From Photobacterium iliopiscarium (GTDB lineage: Bacteria > Pseudomonadota > Gammaproteobacteria > Enterobacterales > Vibrionaceae), in contig NZ_PYOO01000009.1 of assembly GCF_003026395.1 (NCBI RefSeq), positions 1-64,000 on the forward strand: DNA of 64,000 nucleotides, in the 5' to 3' direction. Positions 25,054 to 35,736 of this stretch are shown here, piece by piece; the stretch's first letter is position 1; the number at the start of each line of letters is the position of its first letter. The notes beneath the pieces are model-generated. The model did no database searches. It was not told the DNA's origin and was given only the letters and a program-made list of their open reading frames with translations. The position numbers were made by a program, and so were the translations under genes.

Positions 25054-26589
25054 ATGACAGTAGCATTAGGCGGCCTCGAAAATAGTCAAACGTTAGATTT
25101 AATTGTGATTGGTGGCGGCATTAATGGTACTGGCATTGCTGCTGATGCCGCGGGTCGTGGGTTGAGTGTTGGTCTTTATGAAGCGGATGATTTTGCATCA
25201 GCAACCTCATCAGCCAGTTCAAAATTAATTCATGGTGGTTTGCGTTACCTTGAACATTATGAATTTCGATTAGTCGCTGAAGCGTTAGCTGAGCGAGAAG
25301 TCTTATTAAAAAAAGCGCCTCATATTGCTAAACCAATGCGATTTCGACTGCCACACCAACCGCATTTACGTCCTGCATGGATGATTCGTGCTGGATTGTT
25401 CTTATATGATCACCTAGGAAAACGCACCACACTCCCTGCCAGTAAAGGGTTATCATTTGGTGCTGATTCGGTATTAGTACCTACAATTAAACAAGGTTTT
25501 GAATATTCTGATTGTTGGGTCGATGATGCGCGACTGGTGATTTTAAATGCAATGGAAGCCACCAAGCATGGTGCTGAAGTGCGTAATCGATGTCGAGTTG
25601 AGAATGCGGTTCGAGAAGGGGATCTTTGGCGGGTGACCATTAAAGATCAACTGACGGGGGAAATATTTCAACGTTATGCTCATGGATTAGTGAATGCAAC
25701 CGGACCATGGGTGAAATCATTTTATGATCACAGTACAGATTTAGAATCACCACGCAATATTCGCTTAATTAAAGGCTCCCATATTGTGGTGCCACGGGTA
25801 CATGATCAGCCGCAAGCGTATATTCTTCAGAATGAAGATAATCGAATCGTGTTTGTGATCCCTTATTTAGATCGCTTCTCTGTGATTGGTACTACCGATG
25901 TTGAATACCATGGTGATCCGCGTGATGTTGCGATTGATGATCAGGAAATTGATTATTTATTAAAGGTGTATAACAACCATTTTGTGCATCAATGTCAGCG
26001 GGAAGATGTGGTGTGGAATTGGAGTGGCGTTAGACCATTATGTGATGATGAATCCGATTCACCACAAGCGGTAACGCGTGATTATACCTTAGAGTTAGAA
26101 CAGCAAGCGGATGAAGCGCCATTATTATCGGTTTTCGGTGGTAAGCTGACGACCTACCGTAAATTAGCCGAATCAGCGTTAGTGAAATTAGCGCCATTTT
26201 ATTCTCAAATGGGGTCATCTTGGACCAAAGACAGTTATTTACCCGGTGGTAGTGCTGATTTTGATGGTGATAAGTTGGCAACACAGTTGCAGCAACAATA
26301 TTCGTGGTTAACGCCGTTTACTTGTCAACGTTTAGCTCATAATTATGGCTCAAGGGTTGAGGTTTTATTGATGGGTATTACTACTGAATCTGAGATGGGG
26401 CAGCACTTTGGTGAAGGGCTTTATCAGTGTGAACTTGATTATTTAATGGCGTATGAATTTGTACAAACCGCCGCTGATGCATTATGGCGACGAAGTAAGT
26501 TAGGTTTGTATTTAACGTCATCACAGCAACAGCTAATTGCTGATTATATTAATGAACATCAAGCCTTAGTGGTGATTGCTGCGGCATAA
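25054..26589 (+). CDS. glpD: Aerobic glycerol-3-phosphate dehydrogenase GlpD
   Basis: A 511-residue FAD enzyme on the inner face of the membrane that oxidises glycerol-3-phosphate to dihydroxyacetone phosphate and passes electrons to ubiquinone. The dinucleotide fold IGGGINGTGIAADAAGRG, the ATSSASSKLIHGGLRYLEHYE block and SVFGGKLTTYRKLAE are nearly as in E. coli. The start at 25054 is chosen because earlier ATGs fall in the candidate operator or lack an RBS; it is slightly longer than E. coli at the N-terminus. It supplies the respiratory chain in the same window as the cox operon. Confidence 0.95.
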   Translation: MTVALGGLENSQTLDLIVIGGGINGTGIAADAAGRGLSVGLYEADDFASATSSASSKLIHGGLRYLEHYEFRLVAEALAEREVLLKKAPHIAKPMRFRLPHQPHLRPAWMIRAGLFLYDHLGKRTTLPASKGLSFGADSVLVPTIKQGFEYSDCWVDDARLVILNAMEATKHGAEVRNRCRVENAVREGDLWRVTIKDQLTGEIFQRYAHGLVNATGPWVKSFYDHSTDLESPRNIRLIKGSHIVVPRVHDQPQAYILQNEDNRIVFVIPYLDRFSVIGTTDVEYHGDPRDVAIDDQEIDYLLKVYNNHFVHQCQREDVVWNWSGVRPLCDDESDSPQAVTRDYTLELEQQADEAPLLSVFGGKLTTYRKLAESALVKLAPFYSQMGSSWTKDSYLPGGSADFDGDKLATQLQQQYSWLTPFTCQRLAHNYGSRVEVLLMGITTESEMGQHFGEGLYQCELDYLMAYEFVQTAADALWRRSKLGLYLTSSQQQLIADYINEHQALVVIAAA

Positions 26590-26614
26590 TAATAGTAATG
26601 ATTATATTTAATAG

Positions 26615-26639
26615 AAAAGCGCCGATGGGCGCTTTTTTT
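26615..26639. terminator. Bidirectional terminator between glpD and the FliL-like gene
   Basis: AAAAGCGCC pairs with GGCGCTTTT over a four-base loop, with a T-run on the plus strand and A-run on the other side. Confidence 0.85.
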
Positions 26640-26647
26640 GTGGGCGA

Positions 26648-27079
26648 TTATTGGTATAAATATTTAGTAAATAATAGCTCATTGATTGCAGTATGCCCCG
26701 TTTCGACGAGTAAGAGTTGGTTGATTTTTTGTTTACTTAATTGACGAATATTTTCACGGCCAGCCAATGACTTTATTTGTTGTGCTGATTGTTGGCTGAT
26801 AATGCTGATAATACAGTCACGGATCAGGGGGGCATGATGCTCAATGTTAACCAGTTGATTGCTGTCGGTAAGCATTAAGTCGACTTGAAGTCGAATATAT
26901 CCAAGTCGAGAATCATTCATAACATAGTTAGTGATGATATTCGGCGTTAAGGTGTAATAACGCATACTTGATTGAGTCGAGTCATTATTGGACTGTTTTG
27001 CATAAGTGATTGGTGAAAGTAATGTTATCGCCATCAAGAAACTCGCTACAAAAACAGTTTTTTTCATCATGATACTCAT
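26648..27079 (-). CDS. FliL-like secreted/periplasmic protein
   Basis: About 143 residues. The N-terminal hydrophobic stretch ends near SPITYAKQS, looking like a cleavable signal peptide. The rest fits the FliL domain: YYTLTPNIITNYV, RLGYIRLQVDLMLTD and the charged C-terminal helix ending LLFTKYLYQ. FliL stabilises flagellar stators, but no flagellar gene is near and this copy is a separate paralogue often seen next to ubiC in Vibrionaceae. The start is uncertain among 27079, 27070 and 27067; the track-open TTG further upstream lacks an RBS. Confidence 0.7.
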   Translation of the reverse strand: MSIMMKKTVFVASFLMAITLLSPITYAKQSNNDSTQSSMRYYTLTPNIITNYVMNDSRLGYIRLQVDLMLTDSNQLVNIEHHAPLIRDCIISIISQQSAQQIKSLAGRENIRQLSKQKINQLLLVETGHTAINELLFTKYLYQ

Positions 27080-27238
27080 GCAGTTAAGGACATTTAGACG
27101 CAACAAGGTGTAATCTACTAGCGTTAACGATATTCGAACTCGTTACCTCTTGCTACAATAGCAGATCAATATGGTAATAAATTAACCGCTTTCAACCAAG
27201 TGTTTTGATCACGTGTTTGTTAATTTTGTAGTATAAAA

Positions 27239-27781
27239 ATGTCGGAATTCAAGCAGTTGTACAGTCCCTTAATTCAGAGTGCTAAATGGTACTCGGTACA
27301 ATCATGGGCGTTAGAACAAACATCACATGGAGCCTGGTTGCTAGAGTCAGAATCATTGTCACGTCGATTGGCGCAATATTGCCAGCATTTCACGGTGACA
27401 GTGTTAGCCCAGACCATGATTAGTAATGATAATCTGTCGGTTATGGAACGGCAGCTTGTGGGTAATTGTGATTGTTTAGAACGAGAAGTGATGCTTTATG
27501 GTGATCAACAACCATGGGTCTTTGCGCGAACGTTGATCCCAATGACAACCTTAAGTGGTAAGGAACAAGATCTGGTCAATCTTGGTAATAGTCCATTAGG
27601 TTATCGAGTTTTTAATGATAAGAATTCACGTCGTGATGCGCTTGAAGTTGCTAATCTTGGTACTCCACAGCACCCTCGATGGGCGCGACGTTCGCGATTA
27701 TGGATCAATGAAAAGCCAATGCTGGTGGCGGAGCTATTCTTAACCGAATCGCCAGTATATGCTAAGGAAAAAGGATGTTAG
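27239..27781 (+). CDS. ubiC: Chorismate pyruvate-lyase UbiC
   Basis: A 180-residue cytosolic enzyme that converts chorismate to 4-hydroxybenzoate and pyruvate, the first step of ubiquinone synthesis. [15 protein letters not shown] patterns (here [10 protein letters not shown]) and [25 protein letters not shown] segments are conserved; the ligand glutamate lies in the C-terminal MLVAELFL segment. It overlaps ubiA by 7 bp, so the two form a coupled operon. Confidence 0.92.
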   Translation: MSEFKQLYSPLIQSAKWYSVQSWALEQTSHGAWLLESESLSRRLAQYCQHFTVTVLAQTMISNDNLSVMERQLVGNCDCLEREVMLYGDQQPWVFARTLIPMTTLSGKEQDLVNLGNSPLGYRVFNDKNSRRDALEVANLGTPQHPRWARRSRLWINEKPMLVAELFLTESPVYAKEKGC

Positions 27782-28638
27782 AAATAACTAAAGCCAGAGC
27801 TTTTTGGCAGTTAGCCCGATTTGATCGTCCGATTGGCAGTTTATTATTATTATGGCCAACGTTATGGGCGTTATTTTTAGCTGGAGATGGTTTTCCTAAA
27901 GTCGATGTGTTGGTGGTGTTCGTACTTGGGGTGGTGTTTATGCGTGCCGCCGGATGTGTGATTAATGATTTTGCTGATCGTAATGTTGATGGTCATGTAA
28001 AACGCACTGCAAATCGACCGATGCCATCAGGAAAAGTTTCTGAACGTGAAGCATTAGGGCTGTTTATTTTATTGGTGTTAGTGTCGTTTTTATTAGTACT
28101 CACCATGAATAACCTGACCATTATGTTGTCAGTGGTAGCCGTAATGCTGGCAGCAGCTTACCCATTTATGAAGCGCTATACCCATTTACCGCAGTTAGTT
28201 TTGGGTGCTGCTTTTGGTTGGTCAATTCCAATGGCCTATGCTGCCCAATCTGGCACATTACCCACTGTGGCATGGTTGTTATTTGTTGCTAATATTCTAT
28301 GGACGGTTGCTTACGATACGCTCTATGCAATGGTTGATCGTGATGATGATATTAAGGTTGGAATTAAATCCACCGCCATTCTTTTTGGTCGATTTGATAA
28401 ATTAATCATTGGAATACTACAGTTAGTAACGATTATGTTATTGATTGCTATCGGTGGTCTTTTACACTTAAATCAAGGTTATTATTGGGCGTTGTTAGTC
28501 GCGTCAGCATTATTTGTTTATCAACAAATGTTAATTCAAGGTCGTCAACGCGAACAATGTTTTAAAGCCTTTTTAAATAATAATTATGTTGGTATGGTGA
28601 TATTTATTGGCATTAGCCTAAGCGTATTATGGCAATAA
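27775..28638 (+). CDS. ubiA: 4-hydroxybenzoate octaprenyltransferase UbiA
   Basis: A 287-residue membrane prenyltransferase that attaches the polyprenyl tail to 4-hydroxybenzoate. The two Asp-rich motifs that bind Mg-diphosphate are NDFADRNVD and [12 protein letters not shown]. About eight to nine hydrophobic helices are visible. It overlaps ubiC and ends in a terminator shared with the convergent plsB. Confidence 0.94.
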   Translation: MLEITKARAFWQLARFDRPIGSLLLLWPTLWALFLAGDGFPKVDVLVVFVLGVVFMRAAGCVINDFADRNVDGHVKRTANRPMPSGKVSEREALGLFILLVLVSFLLVLTMNNLTIMLSVVAVMLAAAYPFMKRYTHLPQLVLGAAFGWSIPMAYAAQSGTLPTVAWLLFVANILWTVAYDTLYAMVDRDDDIKVGIKSTAILFGRFDKLIIGILQLVTIMLLIAIGGLLHLNQGYYWALLVASALFVYQQMLIQGRQREQCFKAFLNNNYVGMVIFIGISLSVLWQ

Positions 28639-28670
28639 GTGGTAATGGGTAGTCATTAATATTGAAATAT

Positions 28671-28700
28671 AAAAAAAGCGCCAGTTTTGGCGCTTTTTTT
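28671..28700. terminator. Bidirectional terminator between ubiA and plsB
   Basis: AAAAAAAGCGCCA pairs with TGGCGCTTTTTTT over a four-base loop, with T-runs on both strands. Confidence 0.9.
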
Positions 28701-28712
28701 TATGGTTAACAC

Positions 28713-31151
28713 TTAGTCATTAGGCTGTTCATCATCGGGCTGCATGACGGCTTGAATGGTTAATTTCACTTCAGGAGAAACTAATGATGTTAATAAATCA
28801 GCCAGCTTCTCAACCGGTTGAGTAACAGCATGACATTCATTATTGAGGTAACCTTCATTACGTAATGTTTTCACTAAGGTACTAAATACCCCTTTATCGA
28901 AAAATTCGGGCGCATTGATACCATGTAAACGACTTAGACGTTGAGCAAGGACTTGGCTATGTTGTTCTAGATCAGTTTTAGGTAACTGGGGCTCAGCATT
29001 AAGTAGTGTCAGTGCGATGGCGTAACGCTGTAAGGTTTCAGTAATGGTGCGTGCTAGGAGCTGTAATGGACCAATGCGCGGATTATTAATCGCAATAGTG
29101 TCACCATCAAGTAGCAATAATCGCTGACGAACTAATTCTGCAATTAAACGATCAATTTCTAGTGGTAATTGTTCGGCATCAAAGCGTAAAAATAATTCAG
29201 CTTTTAAGAACGGATACAATAACTCAACTTTTTGATGGATCTCTGCACGGGTCAAACATTGTTGTTGTATGACTATGTGAGCAATTAATGACGGTAACGC
29301 AAACAAGTGAATAATGTTGTTGCGGTAGTAGGTCATTAAAATTGATTGTTCACGATCCAGTGAGATGATTTCACCTAATACGTCACGTTCGACTAAGAAC
29401 TTGTCCATAGTAATTGCATGATCGACCAATTGAGTTGCATTGTCTTTTGGTGTGGTGCAATGGTTTGAATAGGGCGCATTGCGCAGTAGCTCAAGGTAAC
29501 AATCAATTTGTTGTTCTAATGAACTGCGACTTAATGCTCGTTGTCGTGATGATAATAGCGCTAGTGCACATAATGTTAGTGCATTAGTCGCTGCGGCATC
29601 ATTAATATGGGTCATCATTTTAACCGCTAAATCATTCACTACCGGAGAGAGCCAGCTTGGACGTTGCGGTTCGATTGGGTTGATGTCTTGGTGCCAGTCA
29701 GGCACGTTATCATTTAGATATTGATTAAGTGATAACGGCTCACCAAAGTTGACATAGCCTTTACCAAAATTACGTAATTTACGAAGAGTACGCAGTACTT
29801 GGCCGACATTTTCTTTTTCTTTACGTTTACCTTGTAGCTCTTTGGCATACGTACCCACTTCCATTACGTGTTCGTAACCAATATAAACCGGTACCAAGGT
29901 CACTGGGCGATTTAGGCCGCGTAACATTGCTTGGACGGTCATTGATAACATGCCCGTTTTGGCTGGAAGTAAGCGTCCTGTACGTGAACGACCGCCTTCA
30001 CTGAAATACTCAACCGAATAACCTTTAGCAAATAACTGCGCTAGATATTCTCTGAATACCGTCGAATAAAGGCGATCACCTTTGAAACTACGACGAATAA
30101 AGAATGCACCACCACGGCGGAAAATAGGACCAGCAGGGAAGAAGTTAAGATTAATACCCGCAGCGATATGTGGTGGTACTAAGCCTTCTTGGTACAGTAC
30201 ATAAGACAGTAACAAGTAATCCATATGACTACGGTGGCAAGGGACATAAACAATTTCATGACCATCTTGCGCTAGGCGACGAATACGCTGGGCATTAGTG
30301 ATGTTAAGCCCTTGGTAAAGCTTATTCCACAACCAACCCAAGAAACGTTCACCATTTTTGATCAATGGATAAGAAAAATTAGCGGCAATTTCTTCCATCA
30401 TTGCAATCGCTTCACGGCGTACTTTTTCTACAGGAACTTGACGGCTTAATGCTTCTTCTTGTACCACTTTATCAATGGCTTTCGATGCTAATAAACGTTT
30501 AAAAAGTTGTTTACGATCCGGCAGACGAGGACCTGATGTTGCCAATAATTGACGCGAAAAGTGAATTTTTGCTACACGTGCTAACTTCTGTGCAATGGCA
30601 TCATCAGTACCGTGATTATCTGCCATATAACGTAGAGATACAGGTGTACTTAGACGGACTAAACAATCGCGACCATGACCAACAATCGCCCAGGTTTTTT
30701 TAGGGCCATTGAGAGGGCGTAAAATAGGTTTGTTTTTCGATTCTTTTCCCGGTGCACGACCCCATAAAATAGAGGCAGGAATTAATTGAACATTTAATTC
30801 ACTGTCTTGTTTATGTAACTCTAATAGGTCACAAAAAAGTGTAATTGAGTCTTGTGGTAAACCGGTTTTATTACCAAATACACTTGGGTTTTCAGCAACA
30901 CAAACAAAGCGTGGAAACGACTGACCATTAATTTCTAATAGTGATAATGGATCTGGTAAGCCTGATGCGAGTGCACTGCTACGTAGAGTTAATAGATCAG
31001 TATTAGAACGGTACGGCAATATATAGACGATTGGGCGTGCTAAATCGAGTTCTAGGTCAGCAACTGGATCGGATGGAATCGAATGAGGTTTTACCAACAA
31101 AGAAAGTGGCAATTTTAATAATTGTTGATAGATTTTCTGCCCGCTTGACAT
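28713..31151 (-). CDS. plsB: Glycerol-3-phosphate 1-O-acyltransferase PlsB
   Basis: An 812-residue inner-membrane enzyme that acylates glycerol-3-phosphate, the first step of phospholipid synthesis. The acyltransferase HX4D motif is in [26 protein letters not shown] and [14 protein letters not shown] are further conserved blocks. The ATG at 31151 (MSSGQKIYQ) is chosen over an open frame that extends 12 codons, because it matches family starts and has AGAGG upstream. It is divergent from lexA, the conserved arrangement, and uses the metabolite imported by glpT. Confidence 0.94.
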   Translation of the reverse strand: MSSGQKIYQQLLKLPLSLLVKPHSIPSDPVADLELDLARPIVYILPYRSNTDLLTLRSSALASGLPDPLSLLEINGQSFPRFVCVAENPSVFGNKTGLPQDSITLFCDLLELHKQDSELNVQLIPASILWGRAPGKESKNKPILRPLNGPKKTWAIVGHGRDCLVRLSTPVSLRYMADNHGTDDAIAQKLARVAKIHFSRQLLATSGPRLPDRKQLFKRLLASKAIDKVVQEEALSRQVPVEKVRREAIAMMEEIAANFSYPLIKNGERFLGWLWNKLYQGLNITNAQRIRRLAQDGHEIVYVPCHRSHMDYLLLSYVLYQEGLVPPHIAAGINLNFFPAGPIFRRGGAFFIRRSFKGDRLYSTVFREYLAQLFAKGYSVEYFSEGGRSRTGRLLPAKTGMLSMTVQAMLRGLNRPVTLVPVYIGYEHVMEVGTYAKELQGKRKEKENVGQVLRTLRKLRNFGKGYVNFGEPLSLNQYLNDNVPDWHQDINPIEPQRPSWLSPVVNDLAVKMMTHINDAAATNALTLCALALLSSRQRALSRSSLEQQIDCYLELLRNAPYSNHCTTPKDNATQLVDHAITMDKFLVERDVLGEIISLDREQSILMTYYRNNIIHLFALPSLIAHIVIQQQCLTRAEIHQKVELLYPFLKAELFLRFDAEQLPLEIDRLIAELVRQRLLLLDGDTIAINNPRIGPLQLLARTITETLQRYAIALTLLNAEPQLPKTDLEQHSQVLAQRLSRLHGINAPEFFDKGVFSTLVKTLRNEGYLNNECHAVTQPVEKLADLLTSLVSPEVKLTIQAVMQPDDEQPND

Positions 31152-31459
31152 AGATATAATTAGCCTCTGAATCTTAATGCGCCGCACAATAGCAGAAAAA
31201 TGCAGCTTTCATGCAGGATATATGCGGTAAATAAACGTTAAAATACCACTTTTTTGACTTAGTCATGGTTTATTTTTATAACAACTTTTGGATTAAAAAT
31301 CGATCTGGCATGACCAGTTAAAGAAAGATGATTGATTCTGTTGAAATTATTGCTACAAATAATAGCATTATATTTTTTCAATCCAAGTAATTGAATGGCT
31401 TTGAATTCCTACTCAAATTGCTGTTTTCGTAAACAATTGGCTTTTATTGTCTTTGAACA
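31152..31459. other. plsB/lexA divergent promoter region
   Basis: About 300 bp without a gene. It must hold the plsB promoter; the lexA SOS boxes follow on the right. No other clear signal was seen. Confidence 0.4.
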
Positions 31460-31475
31460 CTGGATATACTCACAG
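31460..31475. promoter_or_regulatory. LexA (SOS) box 1
   Basis: CTGGATATACTCACAG fits the CTG-N10-CAG LexA consensus. It lies 26 bp upstream of the lexA start. Confidence 0.8.
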
Positions 31476-31478
31476 CAA

Positions 31479-31494
31479 CTGTATAAAAAGACAG
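31479..31494. promoter_or_regulatory. LexA (SOS) box 2
   Basis: CTGTATAAAAAGACAG fits CTG-N10-CAG. The two boxes are spaced 19 bp apart, the same face of the helix spacing seen upstream of E. coli lexA, indicating autorepression. Confidence 0.85.
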
Positions 31495-31501
31495 GTGACT
31501 C

Positions 31502-32122
31502 ATGAAGCCGTTAACGCCGCGACAACAACAAGTCTTTGATTTAATCAAAACAAAAATTGATGACTGTGGAATGCCACCAACACGTGCAGAAATCGCGCGT
31601 GAACTTGGTTTTCGCTCTGCTAATGCCGCAGAAGAACATTTAAAAGCCTTAGCTCGTAAAGGTGTATTAGAAATTATTCCCGGTGCATCACGAGGGATCC
31701 GTTTATTAATTGCGGACGATGCTGCTGATGAAAAAGGATTACCTTTAATTGGCCGAGTTGCTGCTGGTGAGCCAATTTTGGCGCAAGAGCATGTTGAAGC
31801 CCATTATGAGGTGGATCCAACCTTGTTTAAACCACGCGCTGATTTCTTACTACGTGTTAATGGCATGAGTATGAAAAATATCGGCATTATGGATGGTGAT
31901 TTACTCGCTGTGCATAAAACTCAAGATGTACACAATGGCCAAGTGGTTGTTGCTCGAGTTGATGATGAAGTGACCGTTAAGCGACTTGATAAACAAGGTG
32001 CTAAAGTGTTGCTTCATGCTGAAAATGAAGAGTTTTCACCCATCGAAGTTAATTTAGAGCATCAAAGCCTGACCATTGAAGGTATTGCTGTTGGCGTGAT
32101 TCGTACCGCTGACTGGATGTAA
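31502..32122 (+). CDS. lexA: SOS repressor LexA
   Basis: A 206-residue repressor that controls the DNA damage response and cleaves itself when RecA is activated. The N-terminal winged helix covers residues 1-70. The cleavage site Ala88-Gly89 is in RVAAGEP, with catalytic Ser123 (GMSM) and Lys160, equivalent to E. coli A84-G85, S119 and K156. Two SOS boxes lie just upstream. It is divergent from plsB. Confidence 0.96.
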   Translation: MKPLTPRQQQVFDLIKTKIDDCGMPPTRAEIARELGFRSANAAEEHLKALARKGVLEIIPGASRGIRLLIADDAADEKGLPLIGRVAAGEPILAQEHVEAHYEVDPTLFKPRADFLLRVNGMSMKNIGIMDGDLLAVHKTQDVHNGQVVVARVDDEVTVKRLDKQGAKVLLHAENEEFSPIEVNLEHQSLTIEGIAVGVIRTADWM

Positions 32123-32157
32123 AGATCCGCTAACGACAGATTGAGTAAACACCAAAT

Positions 32158-32188
32158 AGCGTAGCGCATAAGCTGCGCTTTTTTTTGT
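32158..32188 (+). terminator. lexA terminator
   Basis: AGCGTAGC pairs with GCTGCGCT over a six-base loop, followed by a T-run. It separates lexA from the cox operon, so the latter needs its own promoter in the next 200 bp. Confidence 0.8.
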
Positions 32189-32401
32189 TTTTAAAATAGT
32201 GAGTAATGATTTTTTCTCGAATATCATTAGCTTATCTAGTGATTTGTTAGTAATTATTTATGGCCGTTTTTTTGCGCTATTACTGTTTAGTGCCTAAGTT
32301 AAACATAGAGGAATGTTATTTTAGCTTTGCTGCGGGTGGGTAAATTTGTCGCTGCATGTGCTGTGTAAGGTCAGGTGTTGCCGACAAAGGAGGTCAGAAC
32401 G

Positions 32402-33538
32402 ATGATGCGTAAACTGATCGGTAGTTGTGGATTAATTGTATTTTCATCCCCATTGTTGGGTGAAACAATGCAACTCAATATGACGCGGGGTGTTACCGCA
32501 ATAAGCCAAGATGTGTTTGGCTTACATATGACGATTCTTTATATCTGCATCGCTATCGGTGTGGTGGTGTTTGGGGCCATGTTTTGGTCTATTTTCCATC
32601 ATCGAAAATCTAAAGGTGCTGTTGCAGCCTCTTTTCATGAAAGTACCAAAGTCGAAATTATTTGGACATTAATTCCCTTTATTATCTTAATTGCGATGGC
32701 TATTCCTGCCACAAAAACCTTACTGGCAATGGAAGATCCTTCAAAATCAGATCTCACTATTCAAGTGACAGGTTCGCAATGGAAATGGCATTACCGCTAT
32801 TTTGATCAAGAGGTTGAGTTTTATTCACACCTCGCCACCAGTGCTGCTCAAATTGATAATCAACAACCTAAACGAGCTAATTATCTGTTAGAAGTTGATT
32901 ACCCTTTAGTGGTGCCGATTAATAAAAAAATCCGTTTTTTAGTGACGTCACAAGATGTTATCCATTCTTGGTGGGTACCTGCGTTCGCCGTTAAAAAAGA
33001 TGCTAACCCTGGTTTTATTAATGAAGCATGGACCCGCATTGATAAACCGGGTATTTACCGTGGTCAATGTGCTGAGTTATGCGGTAAAGATCATGGCTTT
33101 ATGCCGATTGTGGTGATTGCAAAAACACAAGCTGAATACGATCAATGGTTACTACAAACTCAAGCCAGTCAGCGCCAATCTCGAGAACAAGAACAACAGT
33201 TATTAGATATGACTATGCCGATGGATGAATTAATGACTCTTGGTGAAAAAACCTATATCAGTCGTTGCGCTATGTGTCATCAAGCTAATGGTAAAGGGAT
33301 TCCGGGGGCTTTTCCTGCGTTAGCAGCCCAAGGGGTTTCAATTGATCCCAAGCAAAGAATTGAGCATATCAAAATTGTGGTCCTTGGCAGTACAGGTACT
33401 GCCATGCAAGCTTTTGGCCCGCAATTAAGCCTTAAAGAATTAGCTGCCGTGATTACCTATGAGCGTAATGCTTGGGGAAATAATACCGGAGAAACCGTGC
33501 AAGCGGCTGATATTCAGGCAATTAAAAACGGACAGTAG
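32402..33538 (+). CDS. coxB: Cytochrome c oxidase subunit II with C-terminal cytochrome c domain
   Basis: A 378-residue subunit that takes electrons from cytochrome c through the CuA centre. It has a signal peptide, two transmembrane helices, the aromatic segment SQWKWHYRYFD and CuA ligands in GQCAELCGKDHGFM. A C-terminal class I cytochrome c domain with CAMCH (heme) makes it a caa3-type subunit. The AGGAGG about eight bases upstream is unusually strong. It is the first gene of the oxidase operon. Confidence 0.94.
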   Translation: MMRKLIGSCGLIVFSSPLLGETMQLNMTRGVTAISQDVFGLHMTILYICIAIGVVVFGAMFWSIFHHRKSKGAVAASFHESTKVEIIWTLIPFIILIAMAIPATKTLLAMEDPSKSDLTIQVTGSQWKWHYRYFDQEVEFYSHLATSAAQIDNQQPKRANYLLEVDYPLVVPINKKIRFLVTSQDVIHSWWVPAFAVKKDANPGFINEAWTRIDKPGIYRGQCAELCGKDHGFMPIVVIAKTQAEYDQWLLQTQASQRQSREQEQQLLDMTMPMDELMTLGEKTYISRCAMCHQANGKGIPGAFPALAAQGVSIDPKQRIEHIKIVVLGSTGTAMQAFGPQLSLKELAAVITYERNAWGNNTGETVQAADIQAIKNGQ

Positions 33539-33556
33539 CGATAAGGAATTATCAGC

Positions 33557-35146
33557 ATGACGGATATATTGCATCAACAACCCACCAGTGATCACCATGA
33601 ACATCATCCGCCAAAGGGAATGAAACGGTGGTTATTTACGACTAATCATAAAGATATTGGTACGCTTTATTTATTGTTTAGCTTATTAATGTTTTTTATT
33701 GGTGGTGCGATGGCAATGGTGATTCGTGCTGAGTTATTTCAGCCGGGATTACAATTGGTTGAACCTAATTTTTTTAATCAAATGACCACTGTTCATGGTT
33801 TGATTATGGTATTTGGTGCCGTAATGCCAGCTTTTACAGGTTTAGCTAATTGGATGATTCCATTAATGATTGGTGCGCCAGATATGGCCCTACCACGAAT
33901 GAATAATTGGAGTTTTTGGATCCTACCGTTTGCCTTTAGTCTGTTGCTGTCATCGCTATTTATGGAAGGTGGCGGCCCTAATTTTGGCTGGACATTTTAC
34001 GCGCCATTATCGACGACTTATAGCCCAGCCAGTACTGGATTGTTTGTGTTTGCGATTCATATTATGGGCATCAGTTCGATCATGGGGGCGATTAATGTGG
34101 TGGTGACCATTATCAATATGCGCGCTCCTGGTATGACTTATATGAAGATGCCGTTGTTTGTGTGGACATGGTTAATCACCGCTTTTTTATTGATAGCGGT
34201 AATGCCAGTGTTAGCGGGCGCGGTAACCATGGTCTTAACTGATAAATATTTTGGTACCAGTTTTTTTGATGCTGCTGGTGGTGGCGATCCCGTTATGTTC
34301 CAGCACATATTTTGGTTTTTTGGTCATCCTGAAGTTTATATTATGATTTTGCCGAGTTTCGGTATTATTTCGGCAATTATCCCTGCATTTTCGCGTAAAA
34401 AACTCTTTGGTTATAGTTCAATGGTGTATGCCACCGCTTCGATTGCTGGATTGAGTTTTCTGGTGTGGGCGCATCATATGTTTACCACGGGTATGCCTGT
34501 TGCGGCAGAGCTGTTTTTTATGTATTGCACCATGCTGATTTCGGTGCCGACTGGGGTGAAAGTGTTTAATTGGGTGGCAACCATGTGGCGTGGATCGCTA
34601 ACGTTTGAAGTACCGATGTTATTTGCGATTGCGTTTATTGTGTTGTTTACCATCGGTGGTTTTTCTGGGCTGATGTTAGCGATCACGCCAGCTGATTTTC
34701 AATATCATGATACTTATTTTGTGGTGGCACATTTTCATTATGTGTTGGTGTCGGGCGCGATCTTTTCGATTATGGCGGCAGCTTATTACTGGCTCCCTAA
34801 ATGGACCGGGCATATGTTCAATGAACGTCTAGCTCAATGGCATTTTTGGTGTTCGTTAATTTCAGTCAATATTTTATTTTTCCCAATGCATTTTCTGGGA
34901 TTAGCGGGAATGCCTCGGCGAATTCCTGATTATGCGTTGCAGTTTGCTGATATCAATGCGGTGGTCAGCATCGGTGGGTTTTTATTTGGTTTATCACAAT
35001 TGTTATTTGTCGCGGTGGTGGTGAAGTGCATTCGAGGCGGAGAAAAAGCGGCATCAAAACCGTGGGAAGGGGCGGAAGGGCTAGAATGGACGGTACCTTC
35101 TCCCGCGCCATATCATACCTTTTCAACGCCACCTAAAATTGATTAG
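33557..35146 (+). CDS. coxA: Cytochrome c oxidase subunit I
   Basis: A 529-residue catalytic subunit with about 12 helices carrying heme a and the heme a3-CuB centre. The His-Tyr crosslink motif is in WFFGHPEVYI, further CuB histidines are in WAHHMFTTGM, and the heme histidines are in DTYFVVAHFHYV. It is an A-type oxidase of the aa3 class. Eighteen bases separate it from coxB. Confidence 0.96.
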   Translation: MTDILHQQPTSDHHEHHPPKGMKRWLFTTNHKDIGTLYLLFSLLMFFIGGAMAMVIRAELFQPGLQLVEPNFFNQMTTVHGLIMVFGAVMPAFTGLANWMIPLMIGAPDMALPRMNNWSFWILPFAFSLLLSSLFMEGGGPNFGWTFYAPLSTTYSPASTGLFVFAIHIMGISSIMGAINVVVTIINMRAPGMTYMKMPLFVWTWLITAFLLIAVMPVLAGAVTMVLTDKYFGTSFFDAAGGGDPVMFQHIFWFFGHPEVYIMILPSFGIISAIIPAFSRKKLFGYSSMVYATASIAGLSFLVWAHHMFTTGMPVAAELFFMYCTMLISVPTGVKVFNWVATMWRGSLTFEVPMLFAIAFIVLFTIGGFSGLMLAITPADFQYHDTYFVVAHFHYVLVSGAIFSIMAAAYYWLPKWTGHMFNERLAQWHFWCSLISVNILFFPMHFLGLAGMPRRIPDYALQFADINAVVSIGGFLFGLSQLLFVAVVVKCIRGGEKAASKPWEGAEGLEWTVPSPAPYHTFSTPPKID

Positions 35147-35157
35147 CGGAGGCTGAT

Positions 35158-35736
35158 ATGGAACCGCAATCAAGACGCTCCGTGATTGCCTTGGTGTTTG
35201 CGGCAATAGCCATGTTTGGATTTGCATTTGCGCTAGTGCCGTTATATGACGTCTTTTGCGATATTACAGGAATTAATGGCAAAACAGCGACCACACCAAC
35301 CAAGGTTAGCGATAATGTTGATCGTAGTCGAACCGTAACCGTTGAATTTATTGCTTATATTAATCCGAATGTGAAGTGGCAATTTACGCCACAGGTGACC
35401 CAAGTAGATGTTCACCCTGGGGAGACGAAAATCATTAAATATGATGCTAAAAACCTCAATTCACAGGCTTCAATTGGACAAGCTGTGCCATCCGTAACGC
35501 CAGGAATTGCGGCAAAATATTTTAATAAAATTGAATGTTTTTGTTTTAACCATCAGCCATTAGCGGCGGGAGAACAAGCTGAGTTGCCGTTGGTGTTTTA
35601 TGTCGATCCTGATTTACCGCGTGATATTAAGGTACTGACATTAGCCTATACGCTTTATGACGTAACCCCTGATGTGCAACCCCTTACTCAATCCAATGAG
35701 CAAGAGAATGAGGTGAAAAATGTCGAACTCTTATGA
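35158..35736 (+). CDS. ctaG: Cytochrome c oxidase assembly protein CtaG/Cox11
   Basis: A 192-residue, single N-terminal transmembrane protein that delivers copper to the CuB site of subunit I. The conserved pair FCFNHQPL (CFCF motif) is the copper-binding signature, and the N-terminal LVPLYDVFCDITGINGKT is typical of the family. It overlaps coxC by 17 bp. Confidence 0.94.
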   Translation: MEPQSRRSVIALVFAAIAMFGFAFALVPLYDVFCDITGINGKTATTPTKVSDNVDRSRTVTVEFIAYINPNVKWQFTPQVTQVDVHPGETKIIKYDAKNLNSQASIGQAVPSVTPGIAAKYFNKIECFCFNHQPLAAGEQAELPLVFYVDPDLPRDIKVLTLAYTLYDVTPDVQPLTQSNEQENEVKNVELL

